Source of the DNA: Gemmatimonadota bacterium
GTDB taxonomy: Bacteria; Latescibacterota; UBA2968
Direction of reading: 5' to 3'
Assembly (NCBI GenBank): GCA_002727195.1
Contig: PBWH01000003.1
Span: forward strand, 151,722-215,721
DNA length: 64,000 nt
The first letter of the stretch is position 1, and each line of letters begins with the position of its first letter. The translations under genes and the position numbers were made by a program. The notes under the pieces are model-generated. The model did no database searches. It was not told the origin of the DNA and was given only the letters and a program-made list of their open reading frames with translations. This document shows positions 35,224 through 43,739 of the stretch, one piece after another.

Positions 35224-35747
35224 AGCGGTTTGTCTGGGCAGTTCTGGTCGTGGTTCTCGGGTGCGGCCAGCATTATGAAGAAGGATCACATCCTGCTCCT
35301 AAGCCATTTCCGGCCAGCGGGTTACCTGCTGGACACTCGAAAATGTCGCCCTCGGCGGAGCAAGCCAGTGCTGAGACCGCCCCGGATGAGGCCGGCGCGA
35401 TCTCGGGGACGATTCGCCTGTCATCGGAATTCAAGACACGCGTTCCCGGGAACGCCTACCTCTACCTGATCGCGCGCGAACGGGCCGACGGCGGCCCACC
35501 TTATGCGCTCAAACGGGTCCCGCTCCCACAGTTTCCTTATAGCTTCACGATGGGGCAGGCTGACGTCGGGCAGATGTTCGGGGACGGGATCGTGATGGCG
35601 GAGATTCCAGAAATGTATCTGATCGCCCGGATCGACCAAGACGGTATGGCCATGGCACAACCTGGCGATCTCGAGGGGACGTGCTTGCAGAACCCGATTG
35701 CCGGTGGCGCCAGGAACCTCGAGATCGTGATCAATAGAGCATACTGA
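35220..35747 (+). CDS. Lipoprotein with a free-standing CcmI/CycH C-terminal-like domain
   Basis: A 175-residue lipoprotein with lipobox VVLGC and a Pro/Ala-rich linker to about residue 60. Residues 61-175 follow the pattern of the C-terminal periplasmic domain of cytochrome c biogenesis protein CcmI (CycH): ISGTIRLSSEFKTRVPG, YLYLIARERADGGPPYALKR, an MG...DVGQMFGDG segment, PEMYLIARIDQDGMAMAQPG and a final DLEG. In CcmI this domain binds the C-terminal helix of apocytochrome c. Membrane and TPR parts of CcmI are absent. It may chaperone the c-type cytochromes seen elsewhere in the window, which is inference. Coupled to map. Confidence 0.7.
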   Translation: MKRFVWAVLVVVLGCGQHYEEGSHPAPKPFPASGLPAGHSKMSPSAEQASAETAPDEAGAISGTIRLSSEFKTRVPGNAYLYLIARERADGGPPYALKRVPLPQFPYSFTMGQADVGQMFGDGIVMAEIPEMYLIARIDQDGMAMAQPGDLEGTCLQNPIAGGARNLEIVINRAY

Positions 35748-35814
35748 GCGATTCGCCCGGAACCCCTGTCGCCTCTTAGCGTCAACGGAACGTGATGAAC
35801 CCATTGAAAGTGTG

Positions 35815-36972
35815 ATGAAAATTCTGCCAAGACACCTGTTAGCCATCTTGCTGATTGCCGGATGCGGGACCAAAGACCCGAGCCCGGTCGGAATCGACCT
35901 TGTCAACCTGTCTGGAGGCGAGGTGGTCGAGCTCCTGAACGTCCCGTCTGCCATAACGGCGCCTCAGCTGCTCGACATATTCCCGAGTATTCTGGGAGGA
36001 ACTGAGGAGGTTCTTGTCGGCCGGATGAACGGGGTGGAGTACACGGGCGTATTCCGTGTCGAGTTCGCCCCCACGGACTTCCCTGGCGGGGATGCGTCTA
36101 CTTTGGCAGTGGACTCGCTCTTCGTCGAGCTCAGGGTGCTCGGTGGCCTGGTCCGGGGTGACCTGGGGAACATCATCGTCTCTCTGCCGATGGAGTCCTG
36201 GAGCGAGACGCGCTCTTTCGTCGATACGACCACATTCAGGGCCGCCCGGTTCCCGCGGGACATACTGGCTGAAGTGACCCCGACACTCGCGGACAGCACG
36301 GTCCGCGTTCCTCTTCCCACGAGCTTGTTGAGTGATGCAATTGCTCTGGGTGGCAGGACGCCAGCAGTGGAATTCGCTCTCTCTGGTGCTGAGGGTAACG
36401 ACTTCCTGGTCGTCGCCGGGTCCAGGGAATCGAGCCTTACTGGCAAATCACCCGTCCTTTCCGCGGTCTACGCTGGTGGCGCTGGGTCCAGCGTCGGTAC
36501 GGCCCTCGACACGTACTACGCCGATCGCCTTCAGGAACCTCAGCCAGGGGAGGTACTCCTCCAGACTGGCATCCTGACAGGGACCACCATGAAGTTCGAG
36601 CTTCCCTCCATCCCCGAGGCGTCGACCGTGAACGTGGTGGAGCTTTCATTCGATTTCGATTTTGACCGTTCTTTCCTGACCTCTTTGAGGCTCCGGATCG
36701 AGCGTCTCGATGTGGCCGGCGGAGACACCACACGGACGATCACCAGCAGCAACGCGCTGAACGAGCAGGTCGTGGTTCCGTCGGGATCACCGTTCTTGAT
36801 GAACCTGGATCAACTGATGTTCCACGGCTGGATGTCCGGTCAGCAGACGAACAGTGGCTTCTCCCTCACGCCGATCTTCGAGATTACGCCCGATCTGCGA
36901 TACGAGTGGGGCCTCTTCTCCAACCCCAGGCTTCGCATCGTATACTCACTTCCACCGGCATCGGGTTCCTGA
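35815..36972 (+). CDS. Lipoprotein of unknown function
   Basis: A 385-residue lipoprotein (lipobox LLIAGC) that is beta-rich with many Asp/Thr/Ser and no recognised domain. Segments such as SLFVELRVLGG and VVELSFDFDFDRSFL suggest surface-exposed beta-strands. The start is ATG 35815, following an in-frame GTG. The 3' end is followed directly by the barrel-protein gene, so they may be an outer-membrane pair. No enzyme motif is visible. Confidence 0.7.
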   Translation: MKILPRHLLAILLIAGCGTKDPSPVGIDLVNLSGGEVVELLNVPSAITAPQLLDIFPSILGGTEEVLVGRMNGVEYTGVFRVEFAPTDFPGGDASTLAVDSLFVELRVLGGLVRGDLGNIIVSLPMESWSETRSFVDTTTFRAARFPRDILAEVTPTLADSTVRVPLPTSLLSDAIALGGRTPAVEFALSGAEGNDFLVVAGSRESSLTGKSPVLSAVYAGGAGSSVGTALDTYYADRLQEPQPGEVLLQTGILTGTTMKFELPSIPEASTVNVVELSFDFDFDRSFLTSLRLRIERLDVAGGDTTRTITSSNALNEQVVVPSGSPFLMNLDQLMFHGWMSGQQTNSGFSLTPIFEITPDLRYEWGLFSNPRLRIVYSLPPASGS

Positions 36973-36974
36973 TC

Positions 36975-38156
36975 TTGCCTGGACTGCTTCGATACACCTG
37001 CCTTCTCCTAGTCTGCCTGATGGCCGACCAGGTCCACGCCGGTTCGATCTTCTCGTTCAACGGTCAGGGATACCCGATTCGGCGTCTCGGACCTAGAGCA
37101 TACGGGATGGGGGGCACTGGCCGCGCGATCGTCGACGGTCAGAATTTCTCGTCCTTCAACCCGGCCCTCCTGGGAGCGTTCAGGAAACCGGGTGTCTATG
37201 GGTTGTTCACCCTGCAGCGTCGTAACGTGGAAGATCGCCGTACGAGCCGCGCGATTGCTGACGGCGACGTCACCGGGTTGAAGGCTGTGTTCCCGTTCCG
37301 GTTCCGGGGCGCGCTGACGGTCGGTATCGAGGGCCTTACAGACACGGACGTCACGGTAGTGGACACGGTGGGAACCGGGGGCGAGCAGCACTTGCTCGGG
37401 CTGAACGGCACTGGCGGGATCGGTGCGGTCGTGATCGGGTTCGGCCAAAAGGTGGGGAACCGGCTGTTTCTTGGCGCCCAGGCCGACGTGATGGTGGTCG
37501 GGACGCTGACCGAGTCGTGGAGCAAGGACCTGCTGAATGAGTCCTCCGCGTTCTTCTCCCTGGACAAAGTAACCCGAAGCCAGAAGGGTGCACAGTTCAC
37601 ACTCGGCGGTGTCTTCACACTTGGGAACCTCAGCCTGGCCGGTGTCTTCAAGCCTGAAGCATCGATTATCCAGACGGTTCGGATTGAGAATAGGTTGACG
37701 ACGAACGCGATCACGGAGAACGCTCAGGAGACCGAGCGGGATGTGCTGTTTCCGGCGACGTATGCGTTCGGCCTGGCCTACGCGCGCACGATTCGCTGGA
37801 TGGCCGCGCTCGATGTCGAATACGCCGCCTGGGGAGACACTGGCCCGGGGCGCCACGATACCACCGAGATTGCGGCCGGTATCCAGTATCAAACACGACC
37901 GGGAAATGCCCGGGGGATCGGCCGCCGATACGACCTGATGGCGGGCGTGTATCATCGATCCCTCTACTTTGAGACGGCGTCGGGCGATCCCGTCAACGAA
38001 CTCGGCGCCACCGTCGGCGTCGCCTTCCCTTTCAGCCGTGACTCCGGGACGTTCCGCTGGACGCTGGAGGTCGGCAGGCGCGGAGACAAGCAGTCTCACG
38101 GCGCCCGTGAGACCTTCTTCAAGCAGACATTCAGCATCACGGGGTGGATTCAGTAG
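36975..38156 (+). CDS. Outer-membrane barrel protein (OmpP1/FadL/PorV-like)
   Basis: An outer-membrane protein of about 393 residues. An N-terminal signal peptide ends near DQVHA. RAYGMGGTGRAIVDG and SSFNPALLGAF are the typical beginning of PorV/FadL-like barrels (AMGGAG...NPA pattern). Strands continue to the C terminus. The start is uncertain: TTG 36975 lies two bases after the upstream stop; the longer frame from 36906 overlaps the upstream gene. Function could be transport or export of hydrophobic or secreted molecules. A long minus-strand open frame here is a shadow. Confidence 0.75.
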   Translation: MPGLLRYTCLLLVCLMADQVHAGSIFSFNGQGYPIRRLGPRAYGMGGTGRAIVDGQNFSSFNPALLGAFRKPGVYGLFTLQRRNVEDRRTSRAIADGDVTGLKAVFPFRFRGALTVGIEGLTDTDVTVVDTVGTGGEQHLLGLNGTGGIGAVVIGFGQKVGNRLFLGAQADVMVVGTLTESWSKDLLNESSAFFSLDKVTRSQKGAQFTLGGVFTLGNLSLAGVFKPEASIIQTVRIENRLTTNAITENAQETERDVLFPATYAFGLAYARTIRWMAALDVEYAAWGDTGPGRHDTTEIAAGIQYQTRPGNARGIGRRYDLMAGVYHRSLYFETASGDPVNELGATVGVAFPFSRDSGTFRWTLEVGRRGDKQSHGARETFFKQTFSITGWIQ

Positions 38157-38171
38157 CGATGGGGGGATGGT

Positions 38172-39193
38172 GTGTCGCAACTCAGGTATGACCCGCAGCA
38201 GGAGCGCTGGGTAATCATAACGTCGGGTCGGGCGAGAACCCCGTCCGATTTTTTTCCCGGGAAGAAGTCCGCCTGGCTTTCTCGCCGTTCTTCGAAGGGA
38301 ACGAATCCCTGACGCCACCCGAAGTCTATGCCGTGCGACCGGACGGAGGTGAGCCGAATAGCCCCTGTTGGTCCGTCCGGGTGGTGCCGAACAAGTTTCC
38401 AGTGCTTGGTATCGAGGGGGAGACGACGATTCACGCGGATTCGGTGTTCGAATGAATGGAAGGCGTCGGTGTTCACGAGGTCGTGATCGAATCACCCGAC
38501 GCGATGCAGGATCTGGCAGATCTGGACGGTGAACACGTCGGGCGCGTTTTCCTGGCGTGTCAGGCCCGTGTACGAGATCTAGTGAAGGACCGACGGTTGC
38601 GCTTGCTTCTGGTCTTCAAAAATCACGGCGTGGAGGCGGGCTCGACGACACCGCACAGTCACACGCAGATCATCGGCTTGCCCGTGACGCCGATAACGCT
38701 CTGGAGGGAGTTGAACGCCTCGCGGGCGTAATATCGCGAGAAGGGGGCGTGCCTGCTCTGCGATCGGCTGTCGGCTGAACTTGCGTCGGGGGAGCGGATC
38801 GTGGCCCTAAACGATCGTTTCGTCGCCTACACGCCCTATGCTTGGCGGTCGCCGTTCGAGATGACGATCGCGCCTATCGCCCGTGCCCACGACTTTGCCG
38901 CGGCCCCGGACGAGGACATCGTTGCGCTTGGTGAGATATGTCGTGATGTGCTCGCCCGGCTGAAGGTGACGTTGAAGGATCTTCCCTACAACTTCGTGCT
39001 GCACGCGGCACCAAACGTGGATTCCGAACCTGTGGCGGCCGGACACTTGGATACCCTCGAGCGCAATTTCCATTGGCATCTGGAGATTGTCCCGCGCGTC
39101 AGGCAGCTGGCCGGATTCGAGGTGGGAACGGGGTTCTATGTCAACTCCATGCCGCCAGAGGATGCGGTCAGGTTTCTTCGGGAAGCGCTGTAG
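38172..39193 (+). pseudogene. galT: Galactose-1-phosphate uridylyltransferase, degenerate
   Basis: The gene starts at GTG 38172 (VSQLRYDPQQERWVII) and can be followed along its whole length of about 340 codons. It has three breaks: a frameshift near 38270, an in-frame TGA at 38453 and an in-frame TAA at 38729. The first zinc motif CPFC has become SPFF, while the second CLLC survives. The His-x-His-x-Gln catalytic motif is still visible as HSHTQ, and the C-terminal LERNFHWHLEIVPR block is intact. Loss of zinc cysteines together with three breaks argues for true decay rather than read error. The 3' end overlaps a convergent antiporter gene by 58 bases. A galK-like gene lies 9 kb away. Confidence 0.88.
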
Positions 39194-40356
39194 CGCCAGA
39201 AGCGACCGAGAGCGCTGGTAACACAGGGGAGTACGACCAGACCTAACAGGAGCGTTGGTGTGATGGCTGCCGCCGGATCCGCCATTTTTCCCAGGAACAG
39301 GTGATCGGGTGTCACAGCTGGCAGAATCTCCACGGCCACGATGCCGATCGGGTAGGTCGTCATCCAGTCGCGTGGCCCGAACCGGCTGATCCTGTCCGCC
39401 ACCAGCCCTGCCGCCATCTTACCGAGCACCATTGGCAAAATGATCGCCGCGCCGAGGGCCCACGCCTCGACCGGCGCGCCCAGCAGGTGCCGACCGTCCC
39501 ACTCTGCAGTCACAAACCCCAACACAAACGGACCGACAAAGGCGGAGGCCTCCAACAGGGGCGCCGTCGTGTCCTGGCGCTTCCTGGCCCGCAGGCCGAG
39601 CAGGATGCCGAACGCCGCGCCGGTGATCGCCGAATGAATCCCGAGTTGCTCGGAGACACGCCACAGGGCCCCGACGATAAGAATGTAGGCCAGGTATCTG
39701 CCCGGCCCGGAGATGCTTCGCTTCAGGCTCTGGAAGGCGATCTCGGTCGCGACAAGGGCGACGCCGCCGGCATAGAGCATCTTGATGGGGGGCGGGAGGA
39801 CTTCGTGGTGAGTGACGACCACCGTGACCCCGAGCAATCCCACCGCGAAGAGTGTGGCAAGACCCGTCAGCCCGATCTCGTCGCGATGACGGCCACGTTC
39901 CAGGATCGTGAAGATCGGTGCGCATACTGCCCCGGCGAGCGCCATCTGGAGGCGTTCAAGCAGCGTCAACGGGAAGACGGCCGTGGCGCCGCAGATGAGC
40001 AGGGCAGACCCAATCACGATGGACAGCGCAGAGACAAAGCTTGGACCACGCCAGGAGGGTGCTCTCGCGACCTGAGTCCCGAGGAAGAGGCCCAACCAGG
40101 CTAAGCCGACGTCCTTGAAGGGGCCGACCCTCACCATATTCGCTTCACTGAGGAGGCCGGATTGATTCAGGATGATGCCGGCTGCGATTGCCCCCACGGC
40201 CGGGGGGAGTCGCCAGTTCCGAAACAGACGTGCGCCCAGGACAGGGAACGCGACGAGGATGCCCAGATACGTCGCCGGTTCGACCACTGGAGAGGGGCCA
40301 CGCTGCACGACCGCTACGAGCGTTGCGAGCAGGAAGCATATGAACAGATTTCTCAC
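39136..40356 (-). CDS. Cation:proton antiporter-like membrane protein (CPA2-type), second of a pair
   Basis: A 406-residue protein with about 12-13 predicted membrane helices, including GRYLAYILIVGALWRVSEQL, ITGAAFGILLGLRARK and WALGAAIILPMVLGKMAAGL. The last resembles the K-A-A/G block of NhaA/CPA2 exchangers. No C-terminal RCK/TrkA domain. The start is a GTG overlapping the upstream stop (GTGA), so it is coupled to the preceding paralogue-like gene. Ion specificity cannot be read. Confidence 0.7.
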   Translation of the reverse strand: MRNLFICFLLATLVAVVQRGPSPVVEPATYLGILVAFPVLGARLFRNWRLPPAVGAIAAGIILNQSGLLSEANMVRVGPFKDVGLAWLGLFLGTQVARAPSWRGPSFVSALSIVIGSALLICGATAVFPLTLLERLQMALAGAVCAPIFTILERGRHRDEIGLTGLATLFAVGLLGVTVVVTHHEVLPPPIKMLYAGGVALVATEIAFQSLKRSISGPGRYLAYILIVGALWRVSEQLGIHSAITGAAFGILLGLRARKRQDTTAPLLEASAFVGPFVLGFVTAEWDGRHLLGAPVEAWALGAAIILPMVLGKMAAGLVADRISRFGPRDWMTTYPIGIVAVEILPAVTPDHLFLGKMADPAAAITPTLLLGLVVLPCVTSALGRFWRYSASRRNLTASSGGMELT

Positions 40357-41612
40357 GAGTGTTCTCCGTGCGTGCTGTCGGCACGTGTTCGGTGACGGAC
40401 TTCACCCTTCACGGGCAGCACAATGGCCTGACTCAGGGCGACGGCTAGCAGCAGGGCGGCAAGAACACCGGTATCCTCAAAGGTGACGGGAAGGACCGCA
40501 GCCTGTAGCACGATCGCGGTCGAGTTCCTCCCCATCGGCCGCCAGGTGAACTCAGAGATCAGGCGGGCGCTCGACTTGCGAACGCTCAAATCACTGGCTG
40601 CCTCGCCGACCGTCCGGCTTACGCCGCGCAGCAGGGCCAGGCTGATGGCCACAACGATGATCGTGGCTGGACCAGAGGCTGAGGTGGTCAGGCCCTGAAC
40701 GAGCAGAGCGCCGAAGAGCCCCATCAGCAGCGGCTCTATGAGGTTGGAGGCGAATTCGGCTCGCTCCGTGAATTCGCGCTTCCGAACCGTCGTGTTGATA
40801 ACCCAGACGCCTCCCACAAATCCGATGAAGATCGACGGCAGATTCAGCTGCAGGGACGGCCCGCTGAACGCAGCGCAGGCTGCCAGCGCGAGGATCGTAC
40901 ATCTCAGGGCGTCGCGATGTGCCCGCAAAGTAAAGTCTACGGTGATCCCGATCAGCAGGCCCAGTGCCAACAGGACGACCAGCGTCGGCGCATACCCGAC
41001 GATCAGGAAAGGCCCCAGGTAGCGAATCTCGTCCGGAGCGACTGCTGGAAACAGGAGACCAAGGAAACAGAGCGCCAGAGGATTCGCTGCGAAGGCTGCC
41101 GGGCCGGCTGGAGGTGATGTCGGCCGTCCGGCCAGGATGGAGATGAACCCGGTTAGGCGGGCGCTGACTGCAATGGAAGCGGCGATGAGCGCGACGACGG
41201 AGGCACCGCTCTGAATCGCCAGTTGCTCACCAAGCGTGGTCGACAGGGCGATACATAGGGTGAAGACCATGAGGAACGTGACCGTCAGGCGGAGAAGCTC
41301 CGCGGTCAGGGTTGACTTCTGAAGGGTGCGAAGCTGGCGTAAGTCGAAGTCCAGACCCGCTCGGAACCCGACCCAGGTGAGCCCGATCGCCAGCAGGCTG
41401 CGCTGGAGACTGCCCGACTGGTGGAACGGATGGCCCTGGGCGCTCAGGAAATAGGCCGTAGCGCATCCGCACAGGAGGTAGTGCCAGCGACCGATCCGCA
41501 GGCTCTCCAAAACAGCGGGGAGAGAGGCCTTTCTGCGGAACGAGGCGACGAGGAGGCCAAGTGCCGCCAGCAAGGAGAGGCCGATGACTGATTGTAAGGT
41601 TGTCTGCGCCAT
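40353..41612 (-). CDS. Cation:proton antiporter-like membrane protein, first of a pair
   Basis: A 419-residue multi-pass protein with about 12 helices. SLLAIGLTWVGFRAGLDFDLRQL resembles the fourth helix region of CPA2 exchangers (GLE/GLD pattern). Other blocks are PSIFIGFVGGVWVINTTVRK and LLMGLFGALLVQG. ATG at 41612; the frame extends upstream to 41708 across the predicted promoter and is not used. It has a good promoter of its own and is translationally coupled to the second protein, so the two may form a hetero-oligomer. Confidence 0.7.
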   Translation of the reverse strand: MAQTTLQSVIGLSLLAALGLLVASFRRKASLPAVLESLRIGRWHYLLCGCATAYFLSAQGHPFHQSGSLQRSLLAIGLTWVGFRAGLDFDLRQLRTLQKSTLTAELLRLTVTFLMVFTLCIALSTTLGEQLAIQSGASVVALIAASIAVSARLTGFISILAGRPTSPPAGPAAFAANPLALCFLGLLFPAVAPDEIRYLGPFLIVGYAPTLVVLLALGLLIGITVDFTLRAHRDALRCTILALAACAAFSGPSLQLNLPSIFIGFVGGVWVINTTVRKREFTERAEFASNLIEPLLMGLFGALLVQGLTTSASGPATIIVVAISLALLRGVSRTVGEAASDLSVRKSSARLISEFTWRPMGRNSTAIVLQAAVLPVTFEDTGVLAALLLAVALSQAIVLPVKGEVRHRTRADSTHGEHS

Positions 41613-41651
41613 ATCGTCGTCGGGGGGCGGATAGGCCCTCCGAAGAATCCG

Positions 41652-41680
41652 AGTATATTTCTCGGTACCCGGCAAGTCAA
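41652..41680 (-). promoter_or_regulatory. Promoter of the antiporter pair
   Basis: On the minus strand TTGACT (41675-41680) and TATACT (41652-41657) with 17 bases between. It lies back to back with the next promoter, separated by 21 bases. Confidence 0.65.
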
Positions 41681-41701
41681 GGGTGCTTAGGGGCCGTAAT
41701 C

Positions 41702-41731
41702 TTGACAATATCTGGGGAAATCAAGTATATT
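41702..41731 (+). promoter_or_regulatory. Strong sigma70 promoter for the zinc-ribbon/RsbW/HPF/HprK group
   Basis: Perfect TTGACA (41702-41707) and TATATT (41726-41731) with an 18-base spacer. Expected start near 41738, 35 bases before the ATG at 41773. Confidence 0.7.
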
Positions 41732-41772
41732 CAAGCTGGCTAAAGCATCTATTCTTTATGGGGTTACGCACA

Positions 41773-41946
41773 ATGAGCAAGCGTCCATATATTGGCGTGC
41801 TGTTCAAATGCTGCAACGTTTACGGTCGTGCGTATCTCAACCAGAAACAGAATGCGTTCACTGCCAGTTGTCCCCGTTGCCTGAGTCCAGTTCGCATCGG
41901 CGTCTCACCCACCGGGAACAAGAGCCGATTCTTCTCCGCAGGCTGA
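41773..41946 (+). CDS. 57-residue cysteine-rich small protein
   Basis: A basic protein with the cysteine pairs CC (FKCCNVYGRAY) and CxxC (CPRC) and an aromatic/basic tail (NKSRFFSAG). The layout suggests a one-zinc ribbon. ATG 41773 lies just after a strong promoter, and an ATG at 41758 is possible. It heads a likely operon with an RsbW-type kinase, HPF and HprK. Not linked to a named family. Confidence 0.65.
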   Translation: MSKRPYIGVLFKCCNVYGRAYLNQKQNAFTASCPRCLSPVRIGVSPTGNKSRFFSAG

Positions 41947-41976
41947 AACAACTCCCTGTCCAGGAAAAAGACGAAC

Positions 41977-42417
41977 GTGGCCAATCCTGAAACTGATGAT
42001 CTCCAGATCACGATTCCGAGTTCCTACGACGCGATGGAAAAAGTCGCGGCGATGATCGAGGAAGCGGGCGACCGGGTCGGGATCACCGAGGATGACGAGG
42101 TAGATCTGATGATCTCGGTTATGGAAGCAGTGAACAACGCCATCCAGCACGGTAACAAAGAGGACGCATCGAAGAACGTGCACATCAAGATCGAGGCGAC
42201 ACCCGGGCAGTTGAACTGCTGGGTAAGGGATGAGGGCGAGGGGTTCGATCCCGCTCGCGTCCCGGATCCGCTGAGACCCGACAATCTGCTGAACCCGTCG
42301 GGTCGAGGGATCCTGATGATGCGTGAATTTATGGACCAAGTCGAGTTTAGTGCCGGCAAAGAGGGAACGTCGGTAAAAATGTCGAAGATGTTCACGGTGA
42401 GTGGGCAAGGCGCCTGA
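41977..42417 (+). CDS. RsbW-type anti-sigma factor/ATP-binding protein
   Basis: A 146-residue GHKL ATPase of the RsbW/SpoIIAB type, which binds a sigma factor or an anti-sigma antagonist and phosphorylates the latter. N-box EAVNNAIQHGN, G1 box DEGEGFDP and G2 box GRGILMM are complete. Start is a GTG, 30 bases after the small-protein stop. No sigma factor or RsbV-like antagonist gene lies in this window. Confidence 0.88.
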   Translation: MANPETDDLQITIPSSYDAMEKVAAMIEEAGDRVGITEDDEVDLMISVMEAVNNAIQHGNKEDASKNVHIKIEATPGQLNCWVRDEGEGFDPARVPDPLRPDNLLNPSGRGILMMREFMDQVEFSAGKEGTSVKMSKMFTVSGQGA

Positions 42418-42433
42418 GACCAAGGGGATAGAC

Positions 42434-42757
42434 GTGCAGGTAACCATCTCAGGACATCGCTATTCAGTATCCGATCGCACCCGCAGTTACTTAGAAGACG
42501 AGATCAAGAAGTTCGAGAAGTTCTTCACGCCGATCGTTGACACTCACGTTACGATCCCCGAGGAGGGCCGTCGGCAGCACGTTGACTTGGTTGAAAACGT
42601 TCACGGCCACACGCTCAAGTCCAGCGGTGAGGATGACCGAAACTACTCGGCCATCGATCAGGCGGCGAATCGGATGGTCTCACAGCTGAAAAAGCTCCAC
42701 GACAAGAAGAGGACCTATCACGATGACAGCCGTGGGGAAATGAGTACCGGGGGCTAA
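42434..42757 (+). CDS. hpf: Ribosome hibernation-promoting factor (short HPF/YfiA)
   Basis: A 107-residue short HPF that binds the 30S subunit and stabilises idle ribosomes. VQVTISGHRYSVSDRTRSYLED and HGHTLKSSGEDDRNYSAIDQAANR follow the family pattern. GTG 42434 has AAGGGGA six bases upstream; the GTG at 42401 is less likely. The long-form C-terminal dimerisation domain is absent. Placement before hprK resembles the rpoN-hpf-ptsN-hprK neighbourhood. Confidence 0.9.
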   Translation: MQVTISGHRYSVSDRTRSYLEDEIKKFEKFFTPIVDTHVTIPEEGRRQHVDLVENVHGHTLKSSGEDDRNYSAIDQAANRMVSQLKKLHDKKRTYHDDSRGEMSTGG

Positions 42758-43726
42758 GTGCAGACGATCACTGTGGGGGAGGCGTTCGAGCAGTTCGGCG
42801 AACGTCTTGATCTGACCCTAGATGCCGGCCAGTCCGGACTCGGCAACCAGCTCGTTTCGAGCGATGTGCATCGCCCTGGGTTGGCGCTGGCCGGGTTTGT
42901 CGGGATGTTCACGTTCGATCGCGTCCAGGTACTCGGCAATACCGAGATGCTTTATGTTTCGAGCCTCTCGGATCAGCGGATCGAGCAGGTACTCTCGACC
43001 ATCTTCCAGTTCGATATCCCGCTTCTCGTGATCACCGATGGGAACGACGTGCTTCCCATCATGCGAGAGCTTGCGGAGCGGCACGCCGTGCCTCTGATGC
43101 AGACTGCGTCCTCCACGACCAAGTTTGCCCACCTGTTCTCCCTTTATCTCGACGACTATTTCGCGCCGAACACCGCACTCCACGGATCACTGGTCGATGT
43201 CTATGGCATCGGTCTCCTGCTCATGGGGCGGAGCGGGATCGGAAAGAGTGAGATTGCCCTGGATCTGGTCGAGCGTGGTCATCGGCTTGTGGCCGATGAC
43301 GTAGTGCTCGTATCCCGGACGATCCGTGGCATCCTGGTTGGCATGAGCGGGGAGACCTTGCGGGATCACATGGAAATCCGGGGGCTCGGCATCCTGAACG
43401 TAAGGAACATGTTCGGGGTGCGGGCTGTTCGTGTGCAGAAGCGAATCGAAGTTGTCGTCAAGCTCGTCGAATGGAACGATTCGGCGACATTCGATCGGAT
43501 CGGATTGGAGGAAGACTGGGTGTCAATCCTCGACGTAGAGGTGCCCCAGGTCACCGTACCGATTTATCCGGGTAAGAATATTACTGTGATCGCCGAGGCG
43601 ATCGCGATGAATCACCAGTTGAAGATTCAGGGATACCACACGGCGCACGAGTTCAACCGCCGTCTGGTCGAGAAAATGAAACAGAAACGCAAATCGGAAG
43701 TCCTGCTCAGGGCGGACGATGAGTAA
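42758..43726 (+). CDS. hprK: HPr kinase/phosphorylase
   Basis: A 322-residue bifunctional enzyme that phosphorylates and dephosphorylates the seryl site of HPr. The Walker A motif is GRSGIGKSE and the signature MEIRGLGILNVRNMFG is intact. An N-terminal MurF-like domain and the C-terminal K3 loop region (KNITVIAEAIAMNHQL) are present. GTG start immediately after HPF. HPr and EI are not encoded here. Confidence 0.95.
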   Translation: MQTITVGEAFEQFGERLDLTLDAGQSGLGNQLVSSDVHRPGLALAGFVGMFTFDRVQVLGNTEMLYVSSLSDQRIEQVLSTIFQFDIPLLVITDGNDVLPIMRELAERHAVPLMQTASSTTKFAHLFSLYLDDYFAPNTALHGSLVDVYGIGLLLMGRSGIGKSEIALDLVERGHRLVADDVVLVSRTIRGILVGMSGETLRDHMEIRGLGILNVRNMFGVRAVRVQKRIEVVVKLVEWNDSATFDRIGLEEDWVSILDVEVPQVTVPIYPGKNITVIAEAIAMNHQLKIQGYHTAHEFNRRLVEKMKQKRKSEVLLRADDE

Positions 43727-43739
43727 CACGGAGGACCGT

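Noticed and set aside
38453..38455. TGA in galT as selenocysteine or recoding
   Set aside because: No SECIS-like hairpin seen, other breaks are present in the same gene and zinc cysteines are mutated.
37008..38495. 495-codon minus-strand open frame
   Set aside because: It lies wholly opposite the barrel-protein gene and galT remnant, has no domain or start signal and mirrors their codon bias.
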